Source of the DNA: Thermodesulfobacteriota bacterium
GTDB taxonomy: Bacteria; Desulfobacterota; RBG-13-43-22
NCBI GenBank assembly: GCA_025454185.1
Contig: JALOOY010000020.1
Location: forward strand, 1-9,763
Direction of reading: 5' to 3'
DNA length: 9,763 nucleotides
Position numbers and translations under genes: made by a program. Below, in pieces: positions 1 through 7,022 of this stretch. The notes below the pieces were generated by a model. The model was not told where the DNA came from and did not search any database. It saw only the letters and a program-made list of their open reading frames with translations. The first letter of the stretch is position 1, and each line of letters starts with the position of its first letter.

Positions 1-1174
1 GATCGACAAACCGGGCGCCAATCCCGAACGGATCAGGAGACAACTGGCTGAAAACGGGCTGGCTCCCGAGGAATGGGGGGGGGATACCATTTTCGCCGAA
101 GTCTCCGCCAAGACCGGCCAGGGGGTGGACAACCTGCTGGAGATGATCCTGCTGCAGGCGGAAGTCCTGGAATTGAAGGCCAACCCGAAAAAGCCGGCCG
201 TGGGCCGGGTGGTGGAAGCCCGGCTGGACAAAGGCCGCGGTCCGATGGCTACGGTGCTCATTCAGGGCGGGACCCTGAAACCCGGTGATCCTTTCGTCTG
301 CGGCGTCCAGTTCGGGAAAGTCCGGGCTTTATACAATGACTTTGGCCAGAAGGTGGACCAGGCCCCGCCCTCCACGCCCGTGGAGGTCCACGGCTTCAGC
401 GGGGTGCCCATGGCCGGCGAGGAGTTCCTGGTCTTGGAGGATGAACGGACGGCCAAGCAGGTCAGCGCCCACCGGCTCCAGAAAAAGCGGGAGGCCGAAC
501 TGTCCAAGACCAGCAAGATCACCCTGGAAAAGCTCTACGAGCAAATCCAGGAGGGGCAGGTCAAGGAGCTCAACATCATTCTCAAAGCCGACGTCCAGGG
601 CTCGGTCGAGGCCATTACCGAGGCCCTGCACAAGCTGAGCACCCCGGAAGTGAAGGTGAATATCATCCATGTCTCCACCGGGGCCGTCACCGAGACCGAT
701 ATCATGCTCGGGTCGGCCTCCAAGGCCATCATCATCGGGTTCAATGTGCGGCCCAACAGCAAGGCCCAGGAACTGGCCGAACAGGAACAGGTGGAGATCC
801 GTTTCTACGACATCATCTACCAGTTGGTTTCGGAAGTGAAAGACGCCATGGCCGGCATGCTCGAACCGATCCAGAAGGAAGTGGTCAACGGCCATGCCGA
901 AGTGCGCCAGTTGTTCCATATCCCCAAGGTAGGGACCGTAGCCGGTTGCGGTGTTCTGGACGGCAAGATCGACCGCTCGGCCAAGGCGCGGTTGTTGCGG
1001 GACAGCGTGGTGATCTTCGACGGCCGCCTTTCCTCCCTCAAACGCTTCAAAGACGACGCCCGGGAAGTGGTGGCCGGGTACGAATGCGGCTTGAGCCTGG
1101 ATGGGTACAACGATATCAAACTGGGGGATATCATCGAATCCTATTATGTGGAAGAGATTCAAGCCACGCTTTAA
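1..1174 (+). CDS. infB: Translation initiation factor IF-2, 3' part (5' end outside window)
   Basis: GTPase that delivers initiator fMet-tRNA to the 30S subunit and promotes 70S joining in the cytoplasm. The reading frame is open from base 2, and about 390 C-terminal residues are present. The first residues (ID) are the tail of the G4 motif NKID. The G5 motif follows as VSAKTG, then the family stretch LLQAEVLELKA that begins domain II (PMATVLIQGGTLKPGD). Next come a helical connector rich in K/E, the domain III region (LNIILKADVQGSVEAI) and the C-terminal fMet-tRNA-binding domain (AGCGVLDGKI, LSSLKRFKDD, GYECGLSL, LGDIIESY, ending EIQATL). No lesion is visible; the missing part is the N-terminal region and most of the GTPase domain, including the P-loop. 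It heads the run of translation genes here; 61 nt without a convincing terminator separate it from the next gene. Identification is very secure. Confidence 0.98.
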   Translation, partial: IDKPGANPERIRRQLAENGLAPEEWGGDTIFAEVSAKTGQGVDNLLEMILLQAEVLELKANPKKPAVGRVVEARLDKGRGPMATVLIQGGTLKPGDPFVCGVQFGKVRALYNDFGQKVDQAPPSTPVEVHGFSGVPMAGEEFLVLEDERTAKQVSAHRLQKKREAELSKTSKITLEKLYEQIQEGQVKELNIILKADVQGSVEAITEALHKLSTPEVKVNIIHVSTGAVTETDIMLGSASKAIIIGFNVRPNSKAQELAEQEQVEIRFYDIIYQLVSEVKDAMAGMLEPIQKEVVNGHAEVRQLFHIPKVGTVAGCGVLDGKIDRSAKARLLRDSVVIFDGRLSSLKRFKDDAREVVAGYECGLSLDGYNDIKLGDIIESYYVEEIQATL

Positions 1175-1235
1175 GAGCCGCTGGCTGCCGGGCCGACTCC
1201 GGCGGGCGGTTTAAGGGTGCAGGAGGAACCGGACC

Positions 1236-1523
1236 ATGGTGGTTGGCGTAATGGATTTGCTCTTGTGGCTGCCGGAGGCCCATTCGCTGAAAGACAAGCG
1301 CCAGGTGGTCAAAAGCCTCAAGGATCGCATCCGTAACCATTTTAATGTGGCGGTGGCCGAAGTGGGCGACCAGCAGTTGTGGCAGAAGGCCCACCTGGGG
1401 GTCTGTACCGTCAGCGCCGACCGCCGGGATGCCAACGCCCGGCTGGACCAGGTGGCCAATTTTGTGGAAGGGCTGCACCTGGCGGCCGATATGGACGTCC
1501 GCATAGAGATGCTGAATTTATAA
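1236..1523 (+). CDS. DUF503 (YlxP-like) small protein
   Basis: A 95-aa cytoplasmic protein of the DUF503 family, the YlxP-like proteins habitually encoded between infB and rbfA. The family signature is clear: an N-terminal MVVGVMDLLLWLPEAHSLK strand/turn, the KDKRQVVKSLKDRIRN helix, the NVAVAEVG strand, LWQKAHLGVCTVS, and a closing VRIEMLNL strand, which suggests a small alpha/beta ferredoxin-like fold. No catalytic residues are evident. The ATG start is supported by AGGAGG at 1221-1226, 9 nt upstream. The gene ends 2 nt before rbfA, so the two are probably translationally coupled. Family members are suspected of a role in ribosome function or assembly because of this location, but the biochemical role is not firmly known and no specific function is claimed here. 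Confidence 0.93.
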   Translation: MVVGVMDLLLWLPEAHSLKDKRQVVKSLKDRIRNHFNVAVAEVGDQQLWQKAHLGVCTVSADRRDANARLDQVANFVEGLHLAADMDVRIEMLNL

Positions 1524-1525
1524 CC

Positions 1526-1906
1526 ATGCCCCGCTTAACGAAATCCGCAACCAATCGGCCTAAAAGGACCGTGCAGGTGGGAGGTTTGATCCAGCAGGAG
1601 ATCTCCGACCTCCTGTCCCGTAAGCTGAAGGACCCGCGCCTGGAGATGGTCGTTATCACCGGCGTGGACGTTTCCCCCGACTTGAAGCAAGCCCGGGTCT
1701 TTTTCAGCCGTTACGGGCGGCCGGAGGAGGTTCGCCAGTCCCTGGCGGGGTTGCAAAAGGCCGCCGGATTCATCAAACGGGAGCTGGGCACCCGGCTGCA
1801 ACTCCGCTATGTGCCGGAATTACAGTTCGTTCACGATGCCTCGTATGCATACGGCGACCGGATCGAATCGCTGCTGAAGACCCTGAAAAGGGAAGGAGAA
1901 GATTGA
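1526..1906 (+). CDS. rbfA: Ribosome-binding factor A
   Basis: A 126-aa KH-fold protein that binds the 30S subunit and assists 16S rRNA 5'-end maturation, classically important at low temperature. Diagnostic stretches are VGGLIQQEISDLL near the N-terminus, KDPRLEMVVITGVDVSPDL, KQARVFFS, then LQKAAGFIKRELG and LRYVPELQFVHD, the conserved R-x2-PeL-F-x2-D segment, ending in the usual ri-x2-LL helix (DRIESLLKTL). The ATG at 1526 starts 2 nt after the DUF503 stop. The frame is open further upstream, but that would overlap DUF503 extensively and add non-family sequence, so the internal ATG is preferred. No strong Shine-Dalgarno precedes it, which fits re-initiation from the upstream gene. Length is normal. 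Unlike in many related operons, truB rather than a DHH phosphoesterase gene follows directly. Confidence 0.95.
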   Translation: MPRLTKSATNRPKRTVQVGGLIQQEISDLLSRKLKDPRLEMVVITGVDVSPDLKQARVFFSRYGRPEEVRQSLAGLQKAAGFIKRELGTRLQLRYVPELQFVHDASYAYGDRIESLLKTLKREGED

Positions 1907-1915
1907 GGATGGCCG

Positions 1916-2875
1916 GTGTCGGAAACGGCCGTTGACCTGGAGAAAGAGGCCATCCTTCCTCCTCAGGGAGGCCCGGGAGAGGGCATTTGGGTTATGAACA
2001 AACCTTCGGGACCGACCTCCAACCGGGTGTTGCAGCGGCTGAAAAAGGCGGCCGGATCCGTGAAAATGGGTTACCTGGGGACCCTGGATCCCCTGGCCAG
2101 CGGTGTGCTGCCTATCTGTGTGGGCTGGGCCACCAAATTGATTCCTTTTATCCCGGACGCGCCCAAGGGCTATCGGGCGGAGATGATCCTGGGTTTGACC
2201 ACCGACACCCAGGATATTACCGGAAAGGTCCTCACCCGCTCGGACCTCCCGGCCCCCGAACGGAAGACCCTGGAGGAGATCTGCCAGGCCTTCTGCGGGT
2301 CCCGGCCCCAGACCCCGCCGGTTTATTCGGCGTTGAAACACCGGGGGCAGCCGCTCTACCGTTGGGCCCGGCAGGGGCAGCCGGTGGTTAAACCGCCCCG
2401 CACGGTGACGATTGCCGCCCTCCGGATCACGGCCCTGCGGGAAAACACCGTTTCGCTGACGGTGGTCTGCTCCCCCGGGACCTACATTCGGACGCTCTGT
2501 GCGGATATGGGCGAGCGGCTGGGCTGCGGGGCCACCATGAGCGCCTTGGAGCGTTTTCAAAGCGGGCCCTTTACCCTGGAAAAGGCCCTGTCCCCGGAGG
2601 TTCTGGAAGGGGTTTTCGGGAGCGGCGGAACGGGAGCCTGCCCGGTCCCGCTGACGGAGGTCCTGGGGATGCTGCCCAGGGTCCGCCTGCCGGAAAGTTG
2701 GCGGAAAAAAATCAGGGAAGGCCGGCGGGTGCCGGCGGGCGATTTTCAGGGGGGCGGTCTCCCCGGGCGGAAGGGACCGGTGTGCGTTCAGAGCGAAACG
2801 AGGGAATTGTGGGCTATCTATCAGGAGGCCGAAGATGAATCAGGGGCAGGGGAACCCCTGCGCGTATTGATTTGA
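1916..2875 (+). CDS. truB: tRNA pseudouridine(55) synthase TruB
   Basis: Isomerises U55 to pseudouridine in the T-loop of tRNAs. The 319-aa product has the TruB order: GIWVMNKPSGPTSN (residues about 23-36), the catalytic loop GTLDPLASGVLP with nucleophile Asp58, KGYRAEMILGLTTDTQDITG (about 84-103), PPVYSALK-x-RGQPLY, SPGTYIRTL-x-ADMGERLG, LSAL-like MSALERFQSGPF, and a C-terminal tail resembling a diverged PUA-like domain. The start is GTG at 1916. It is the only usable start after the in-frame rbfA stop at 1904-1906, and it has GAGGA at 1905-1909 seven nt upstream. The next Met (residue 27) lies inside the conserved N-terminal strand, so it is unlikely. Residues 1-21 precede the usual family core. 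Oddity: the segment before GTLDP reads GYL where the common family form is GHT. Function is still the best call because the catalytic Asp and surrounding motifs are intact. Confidence 0.95.
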   Translation: MSETAVDLEKEAILPPQGGPGEGIWVMNKPSGPTSNRVLQRLKKAAGSVKMGYLGTLDPLASGVLPICVGWATKLIPFIPDAPKGYRAEMILGLTTDTQDITGKVLTRSDLPAPERKTLEEICQAFCGSRPQTPPVYSALKHRGQPLYRWARQGQPVVKPPRTVTIAALRITALRENTVSLTVVCSPGTYIRTLCADMGERLGCGATMSALERFQSGPFTLEKALSPEVLEGVFGSGGTGACPVPLTEVLGMLPRVRLPESWRKKIREGRRVPAGDFQGGGLPGRKGPVCVQSETRELWAIYQEAEDESGAGEPLRVLI

Positions 2876-2885
2876 AAATTTCAAA
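2871..2885 (+). promoter_or_regulatory. AT-rich palindrome spanning the truB stop, upstream of rpsO
   Basis: TTTGAAA (2871-2877) and TTTCAAA (2879-2885) form a perfect 7-bp inverted repeat around a single A, covering the truB TGA stop. It stands out against the GC-rich surroundings. The rpsO Shine-Dalgarno AAGGAGG (2891-2897) follows 5 nt later, 6 nt before the GTG start. A one-base loop cannot fold as RNA without opening pairs, so a DNA-level site or simple AT-richness at the ribosome-loading region is as likely as an RNA switch. S15 autoregulates through its leader in E. coli, but no recognisable pseudoknot of that type was identified here. Confidence 0.3.
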
Positions 2886-2903
2886 TTTGCAAGGAGGTTT
2901 AAA

Positions 2904-3173
2904 GTGGGATTAACCTTAGAACAGAAAAAAGAGGTAGTGGGTAAATTCAATCTGCACCCGACCGATACCGGGTCCCCGGAGGTCCAGGTCGCCCTGTTGA
3001 GCGAACGGATCAAATACCTGACCGAACATTTTAAAACCCATGCCAAGGACCACCATTCGCGCCGGGGGCTTTTGAAGCTGGTCGGGCAGCGGAAACGGCT
3101 TTTGAATTTTTTGAAGAAGAAGGATGCGGAACGGTACCGGACCCTTATTCAGGAATTAGGCATTCGCAAATAG
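2904..3173 (+). CDS. rpsO: 30S ribosomal protein S15
   Basis: An 89-aa primary 16S rRNA-binding protein of the 30S platform, needed early in assembly and forming an intersubunit bridge. Full-length family pattern: LTLEQKKEVVGKF, the HPTDTGSPEVQVALLSERI block, LTEHFKTHAKDHHSRRGLL (rRNA-contacting H/D/S/R residues), LVGQRKRLLNFLKKKD and the C-terminal YRTLIQELGIRK. Start is GTG at 2904, set by a strong AAGGAGG at 2891-2897; E. coli-type S15 proteins likewise start just ahead of the SLT/GLT residues. It sits 28 nt after truB and 36 nt before pnp, the conserved rpsO-pnp pairing in which polynucleotide phosphorylase often shares the transcript. No anomalies in length or motifs. Confidence 0.98.
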   Translation: MGLTLEQKKEVVGKFNLHPTDTGSPEVQVALLSERIKYLTEHFKTHAKDHHSRRGLLKLVGQRKRLLNFLKKKDAERYRTLIQELGIRK

Positions 3174-3189
3174 GAAACCGCGGGTTTCC
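3173..3189 (+). promoter_or_regulatory. rpsO-pnp intergenic hairpin
   Basis: GGAAACC (3173-3179) and GGTTTCC (3183-3189) form a perfect 7-bp stem with loop GCG. The first G is the last base of the rpsO TAG stop. No U-run follows (next bases AACATAAGG), so it is not a standard intrinsic terminator. It lies 4 nt before the pnp Shine-Dalgarno TAAGGAG (3194-3200). In E. coli this same intergenic interval carries the rpsO attenuator and the RNase III site used in pnp autoregulation. A 7-bp stem is shorter than a typical RNase III substrate, so a role as an mRNA 3'-end stabiliser or processing site is only inferred. Confidence 0.5.
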
Positions 3190-3209
3190 AACATAAGGAG
3201 TACTTTTTA

Positions 3210-5300
3210 ATGCATCAGACACTGACGACTGAAATCAACGGAAGAACATTAAGCATCGAGACCGGCCACGTGGCCAAACAGGCCAATGGGGCCGTTTTGG
3301 TGCAGTACGGGGAAACCATTGTCCTGGTAACGGCGGTTTCCACCAGCGATGTCCGGGAAGGGATCGATTTCCTGCCGCTGACGGTGGACTACCAGGAAAT
3401 GTCCTATGCGGCCGGGAGGATTCCGGGCAGTTTCTTCCGCCGGGAGATCGGCCGGCCCAGCGAAAAAGAGACGCTGACTTCGCGCCTCATCGACCGGCCG
3501 CTGCGGCCCTTGTTTCCCAAGGATTATTTTTTCGAAACCCAAGTGATCGCCACGGTCCTGTCCGTGGACCAGGAGAACGACCCGGACATCCTGGCCATGA
3601 TCGGCGCCTCGGCGGCCTTGCAGGTTTCGGATATCCCCTTCAAAGGCCCCATCGCCGGCGTGCGGGTGGGGCGGATCAACGGCGAACTCATTTTGAACCC
3701 CACCAGCTCCCAGCTCCAGGAGAGCGACATCAATCTTATCGTGGCCGGGACCCGGCAGGCGGTGGTCATGGTGGAAGGCGGGGCCCAAATGGCCTCCGAG
3801 GAGGACCTGACCCGGGCCATTTTTTTCGGCCATCAGGGGATGCAGGGTGTTCTGGAACTGCAGGAGAACCTGGCCAAGATGGTGGGCAATCCCAAGCGGG
3901 AGGTCTCCCCGGTTGAAATTCCCACGGTCTTACGGGAAAGGGTGCGGTCGCTGGCGGCCGAACCCCTGGCCGAGGCCCTGACGCTGGCCGGCAAGATGGA
4001 ACGGCAGGCCCGGGTCCGGGAGGTCCTTTGGGACCTGCGGGAGGAATTGGGGGAAGTGGAAGAGCCCAAGCAGGTAAAAAAACTGTTCGAGGAACTGGAG
4101 CGGGAAATCCTGCGACGGATGATCGTCTCCGAGCGCCGGCGCATCGACGGGCGCCAATTCAACGAAGTCCGTCCCATTTCCTGTGAAGTGGCCCGGCTGC
4201 CGCGGACCCACGGTTCGGCCCTGTTCACCCGGGGGGAAACCCAGGTGCTGGCCGTAACCACCCTGGGCACTTCCTCCGATGAACAGCGCATCGATTCCCT
4301 CAACGGGGAGACCTTCAAATCTTTCATGCTCCATTACAATTTTCCGCCTTTTTCCGTGGGGGAGGCCCGCATGCTGCGCGGCCCCGGTCGGAGAGAGATC
4401 GGCCACGGGGCCCTGGCGGAAAGGGCCCTGGCGCGGGTGCTGCCCTCCAGCGATGAATTTCCCTATACCATCCGCATCGTTTCGGAGGTCCTGGAATCCA
4501 ACGGCTCGTCGTCCATGGCCACCATTTGCGGCAGCAGCCTCTCGCTCATGGATGCCGGGGTGCCGATCAAGGCCCATGTGGCCGGCGTGGCCATGGGTTT
4601 GATCCTCGAGCAGGGGCAGGTGACCATCCTGACCGACATCCTGGGCGATGAAGACCATTCGGGGGACATGGATTTCAAAGTGGCCGGCACGGAAGAAGGG
4701 GTCACGGCCCTGCAAATGGACATCAAGATCCAGGGCGTCACCGAGGAGGTCATGAGCCGGGCGCTGGCTCAGGCCCGGGAAGGGCGTTTGTCCATCCTGG
4801 GACTGATGAAAAAGACCATCGCCCAGCCCCGGACCAGTATTTCCGATTACGCCCCCAAGATCACCACCATAGAAATCAACCCGGAAAAAATCCGGGAGGT
4901 CATCGGCCCCGGGGGCAAAGTGATCCGGGCCATCGTCAGCGAAACCGGGGCCAAGATCGAGGTGGAGGATTCCGGCAAGGTCATTATCGCCTCCCCGGAC
5001 GGCAAGAGTTCGGAGCGGGCCATTGCCATGATCAAAGAAATCGTCCAGGAAGTGGAAATCGGGCAGTTGTACCTGGGCAAAGTCAAGAAGATCATGGACT
5101 TCGGGGCCTTCGTGGAGGTATTGCCCGGGACGGAGGGGTTGGTGCACATCTCCCAGTTGGATAACCAACATGTGAAGAAGGTCACCGATGTGCTCAAGGA
5201 AGGCGACGAGGTCCTGGTCAAGGTCCTGGAGGTGGACAAACAGGGTAAGATCCGCTTGAGCCGGAAAGCGGCCCTGGGCCAATCACTGCCGGAGAAGTAA
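3210..5300 (+). CDS. pnp: Polyribonucleotide nucleotidyltransferase (PNPase)
   Basis: A 696-aa trimeric 3'-5' phosphorolytic exoribonuclease that degrades mRNA, releasing nucleoside diphosphates, and can add tails in reverse. Domains in order: first RNase PH core (about 1-210) with the FFRR RNA-binding loop at 75-78; an all-helical linker (about 230-310); a second RNase PH core (about 312-545) with phosphate-binding GRRE (R394, R395) and catalytic D482, D488 and K490 within GDEDHSGDMDFK, equivalent to E. coli D486/D492/K494; a KH domain (about 553-612) with the GxxG loop IGPGGK at 565-570; and an S1 domain (about 618-688) with GKVKKIMDFGAFVEV. The tail after S1 is very short. ATG at 3210 has TAAGGAG (3194-3200) 9 nt upstream. 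All active-site elements are present, so it should be functional. It follows rpsO as in most bacteria and is followed after 7 nt by the peptidase gene. Confidence 0.98.
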   Translation: MHQTLTTEINGRTLSIETGHVAKQANGAVLVQYGETIVLVTAVSTSDVREGIDFLPLTVDYQEMSYAAGRIPGSFFRREIGRPSEKETLTSRLIDRPLRPLFPKDYFFETQVIATVLSVDQENDPDILAMIGASAALQVSDIPFKGPIAGVRVGRINGELILNPTSSQLQESDINLIVAGTRQAVVMVEGGAQMASEEDLTRAIFFGHQGMQGVLELQENLAKMVGNPKREVSPVEIPTVLRERVRSLAAEPLAEALTLAGKMERQARVREVLWDLREELGEVEEPKQVKKLFEELEREILRRMIVSERRRIDGRQFNEVRPISCEVARLPRTHGSALFTRGETQVLAVTTLGTSSDEQRIDSLNGETFKSFMLHYNFPPFSVGEARMLRGPGRREIGHGALAERALARVLPSSDEFPYTIRIVSEVLESNGSSSMATICGSSLSLMDAGVPIKAHVAGVAMGLILEQGQVTILTDILGDEDHSGDMDFKVAGTEEGVTALQMDIKIQGVTEEVMSRALAQAREGRLSILGLMKKTIAQPRTSISDYAPKITTIEINPEKIREVIGPGGKVIRAIVSETGAKIEVEDSGKVIIASPDGKSSERAIAMIKEIVQEVEIGQLYLGKVKKIMDFGAFVEVLPGTEGLVHISQLDNQHVKKVTDVLKEGDEVLVKVLEVDKQGKIRLSRKAALGQSLPEK

Positions 5301-5307
5301 GCGGCCG

Positions 5308-6567
5308 ATGGTCCGAAAAACGGTCCTGGATAACGGCTGCCGGGTCATCACGGAAACCCTGCCCCATATGGTCTCGGTTTCCCTGGGGATCTGGGTGGCT
5401 AACGGGTCACGGGATGAAGGGCAGGAAAACAGCGGGATTTCCCATTTCATCGAGCACATGATCTTCAAGGGGACCCGTCGGCGCAGCGCGCAGCAGATCG
5501 CCCTGGAACTGGATGCCATCGGCGGACTGTCCAACGCTTTTACTTCCAAGGAGCAGACCTGTTTTCATACCAAGGTCCTGAAAGACCACCTGCCCCGGGC
5601 TGCAGATCTGTTGCTGGATATCTTTACCGCTTCCGTCTTCGATCCGGTCGAGTTGGACCGGGAGCGCCAGGTGGTGCTCCAGGAGATCAGCATGGTCGAA
5701 GACACCCCCGATGAGTACACCCATGTGCTCTACGGTGAAACGGTCTATGAACGGAACTCCCTGGGCCAGCCCATATTGGGCAGCCCCGAGACGGTCCAGT
5801 CCTTCAGCCAGGAAACCCTGCTTCAGTACCTGCAGGAGGCTTACGGTGCGGAAAAGGTGGTGGTGACCGCGGCCGGGAAGGTGGATCACGACGCCTTGCT
5901 GGCGCTGCTCCGGCCGGAACTGGAGAAGCTGCCTTCTTCCCGGGCCCCGAGCCACCGCCAGAAACCCGAACTCCGCGCCCGGCTGCGGGTGGTGCCCAAA
6001 GACCTGGAACAGGTCCATCTGGCCCTGGGGACCTGGGCCCCGGCTGCCCCGGATGAAACCCGCTACGCCGCCACCCTGTTGAATGCCCTGGTGGGCGGCA
6101 ATATGAGTTCCCGTCTTTTTCAGGAGGTCCGGGAAAAACGGGGTCTGGCCTATACGATCTATTCCTATCTGTCGGCCTTTGAGGATACGGGCCTCTGGGG
6201 AATTTATACGGCCGTTGCCCGGGAGACCCTGGCCGAGACCCTGGAGGTCATCGGACAGGAACTGGTCAAGATTAAACGAGGTGACCTGGACCGGGGGGAA
6301 CTGGAAGCGGCCCGGGAATTCGTGCGGGGCGGTGTGCTGCTGGGTGAGGAAAACAACGAAAACCGCATGACCCGTCTGGCCCAGAACGAGATCCATTTCG
6401 GCCGTCATCTGACCAGCGAGGAAATCCTGGCCGGGCTGCAGCGGACGACCCTGGACGAGGTGACTGCTCTGGCCGACCAATGCCTGCAGCCCGGGACCTT
6501 TTCCCTGGTGGCCTTCGGGCCCATCCAGGAATCCGAATTGCCCTCGCCCTGGATGCGCTGGTCGTGA
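5308..6567 (+). CDS. M16 family zinc metallopeptidase (MPP-like)
   Basis: A 419-aa single-chain inverzincin peptidase of the mitochondrial-processing-peptidase-like subgroup, related to Bacillus MlpA/YmxG, which is also encoded just downstream of pnp. The zinc and catalytic motif HxxEH is seen as H46-F-I-E49-H50, with the third ligand E126 in VVLQEISM, exactly 76 residues after H50, the classical spacing. The C-terminal inactive repeat carries the family strings GGNMSSRLFQEVREKRGLAY and NENRMTRLAQNEI. No signal peptide or membrane segment is visible, so it is probably cytoplasmic; the natural substrate is unknown. The ATG at 5308 follows the pnp stop by 7 nt; GGAG at 5291-5294, inside the pnp end, is a somewhat distant ribosome site, which suggests coupling to pnp. 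Its TGA overlaps the dut GTG start (GTGA, 6564-6567). Family assignment is secure; the exact function is not. Confidence 0.95.
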   Translation: MVRKTVLDNGCRVITETLPHMVSVSLGIWVANGSRDEGQENSGISHFIEHMIFKGTRRRSAQQIALELDAIGGLSNAFTSKEQTCFHTKVLKDHLPRAADLLLDIFTASVFDPVELDRERQVVLQEISMVEDTPDEYTHVLYGETVYERNSLGQPILGSPETVQSFSQETLLQYLQEAYGAEKVVVTAAGKVDHDALLALLRPELEKLPSSRAPSHRQKPELRARLRVVPKDLEQVHLALGTWAPAAPDETRYAATLLNALVGGNMSSRLFQEVREKRGLAYTIYSYLSAFEDTGLWGIYTAVARETLAETLEVIGQELVKIKRGDLDRGELEAAREFVRGGVLLGEENNENRMTRLAQNEIHFGRHLTSEEILAGLQRTTLDEVTALADQCLQPGTFSLVAFGPIQESELPSPWMRWS

Positions 6568-7019
6568 AAACGGTGACCATTGCCCTGCAGCGACTGTTCC
6601 CCGATCGGGATCGGGACCTACCGCTCCCCGGGACCATGACCGCGGGCGCCTCCGGCCTGGACCTGCCCGCCGCCGTGGCGGGGGAGATCACCCTGGCTCC
6701 CGGCGAAATCCGTTTGATCCCAACCGGCCTGGTTATGGCCATTCCGGAAGGATACGAAGGTCAGATTCGTCCCCGGAGCGGTTTGGCTTTGAAACACGGG
6801 ATCAGTTTGATCAACAGCCCCGGGACCATCGACTCCGATTATCGCGGTGAAATCGGACTGCCGCTGATCAACCTGGGGCCGGCGCCGTATACCATCCGCC
6901 GGGGGGACCGGGTGGCGCAATTGGTGATCCAGGAGGTCTGCCGGGTGGAACTGCGCCTGACGTCGGACCTGGAGGCCACCGTCCGGGGCGGCGGGGGGTT
7001 CGGACACAGCGGGGTCTGA
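6564..7019 (+). CDS. dut: Deoxyuridine 5'-triphosphate nucleotidohydrolase (dUTPase)
   Basis: Homotrimeric Mg-dependent enzyme that converts dUTP to dUMP and pyrophosphate, keeping uracil out of DNA and supplying dUMP for thymidylate synthesis. The 151-aa product has all five motifs in order: I AGASGLDL (27-34), II RPRSGLA (69-75), III GTIDSDYRGE (87-96) with catalytic D90 and uracil-stacking Y93, IV RRGDRVAQL (112-120), and the glycine-rich C-terminal arm V RGGGGFGHSG (141-150), a His variant of the more usual GFGSTG. The GTG at 6564 is chosen because it gives the family's normal N-terminus and forms a GTGA overlap with the peptidase stop. The frame is open further upstream (Met at 6480), but that sequence lies inside the peptidase and is not dUTPase-like. 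Translational coupling to the peptidase is likely. No defect is seen. Confidence 0.96.
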   Translation: MKTVTIALQRLFPDRDRDLPLPGTMTAGASGLDLPAAVAGEITLAPGEIRLIPTGLVMAIPEGYEGQIRPRSGLALKHGISLINSPGTIDSDYRGEIGLPLINLGPAPYTIRRGDRVAQLVIQEVCRVELRLTSDLEATVRGGGGFGHSGV

Positions 7020-7022
7020 GCC

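Noticed and set aside
1175..1235. Terminator between infB and the DUF503 gene
   Set aside because: Only a short GC-rich inverted match is present, with no following T-run, in an operon-like context.
1379..1525. Upstream extension of the rbfA frame
   Set aside because: It lies entirely within the DUF503 gene in another frame and adds a Pro/Gly/Arg-rich stretch foreign to RbfA; the ATG at 1526 gives the normal family N-terminus.
3930..5282. Long antisense open frame (450 codons) opposite pnp, and similar ones opposite infB, the M16 gene and dut/activase
   Set aside because: Their proteins are low-complexity G/H/L/P-rich mirrors of GC-rich codon use, match no family, and lie opposite genes with full conserved motifs.
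6480..6563. Upstream extension of dut from a Met inside the M16 gene
   Set aside because: The extra 28 residues are not dUTPase-like; the GTG at 6564 with the GTGA overlap gives the standard start.
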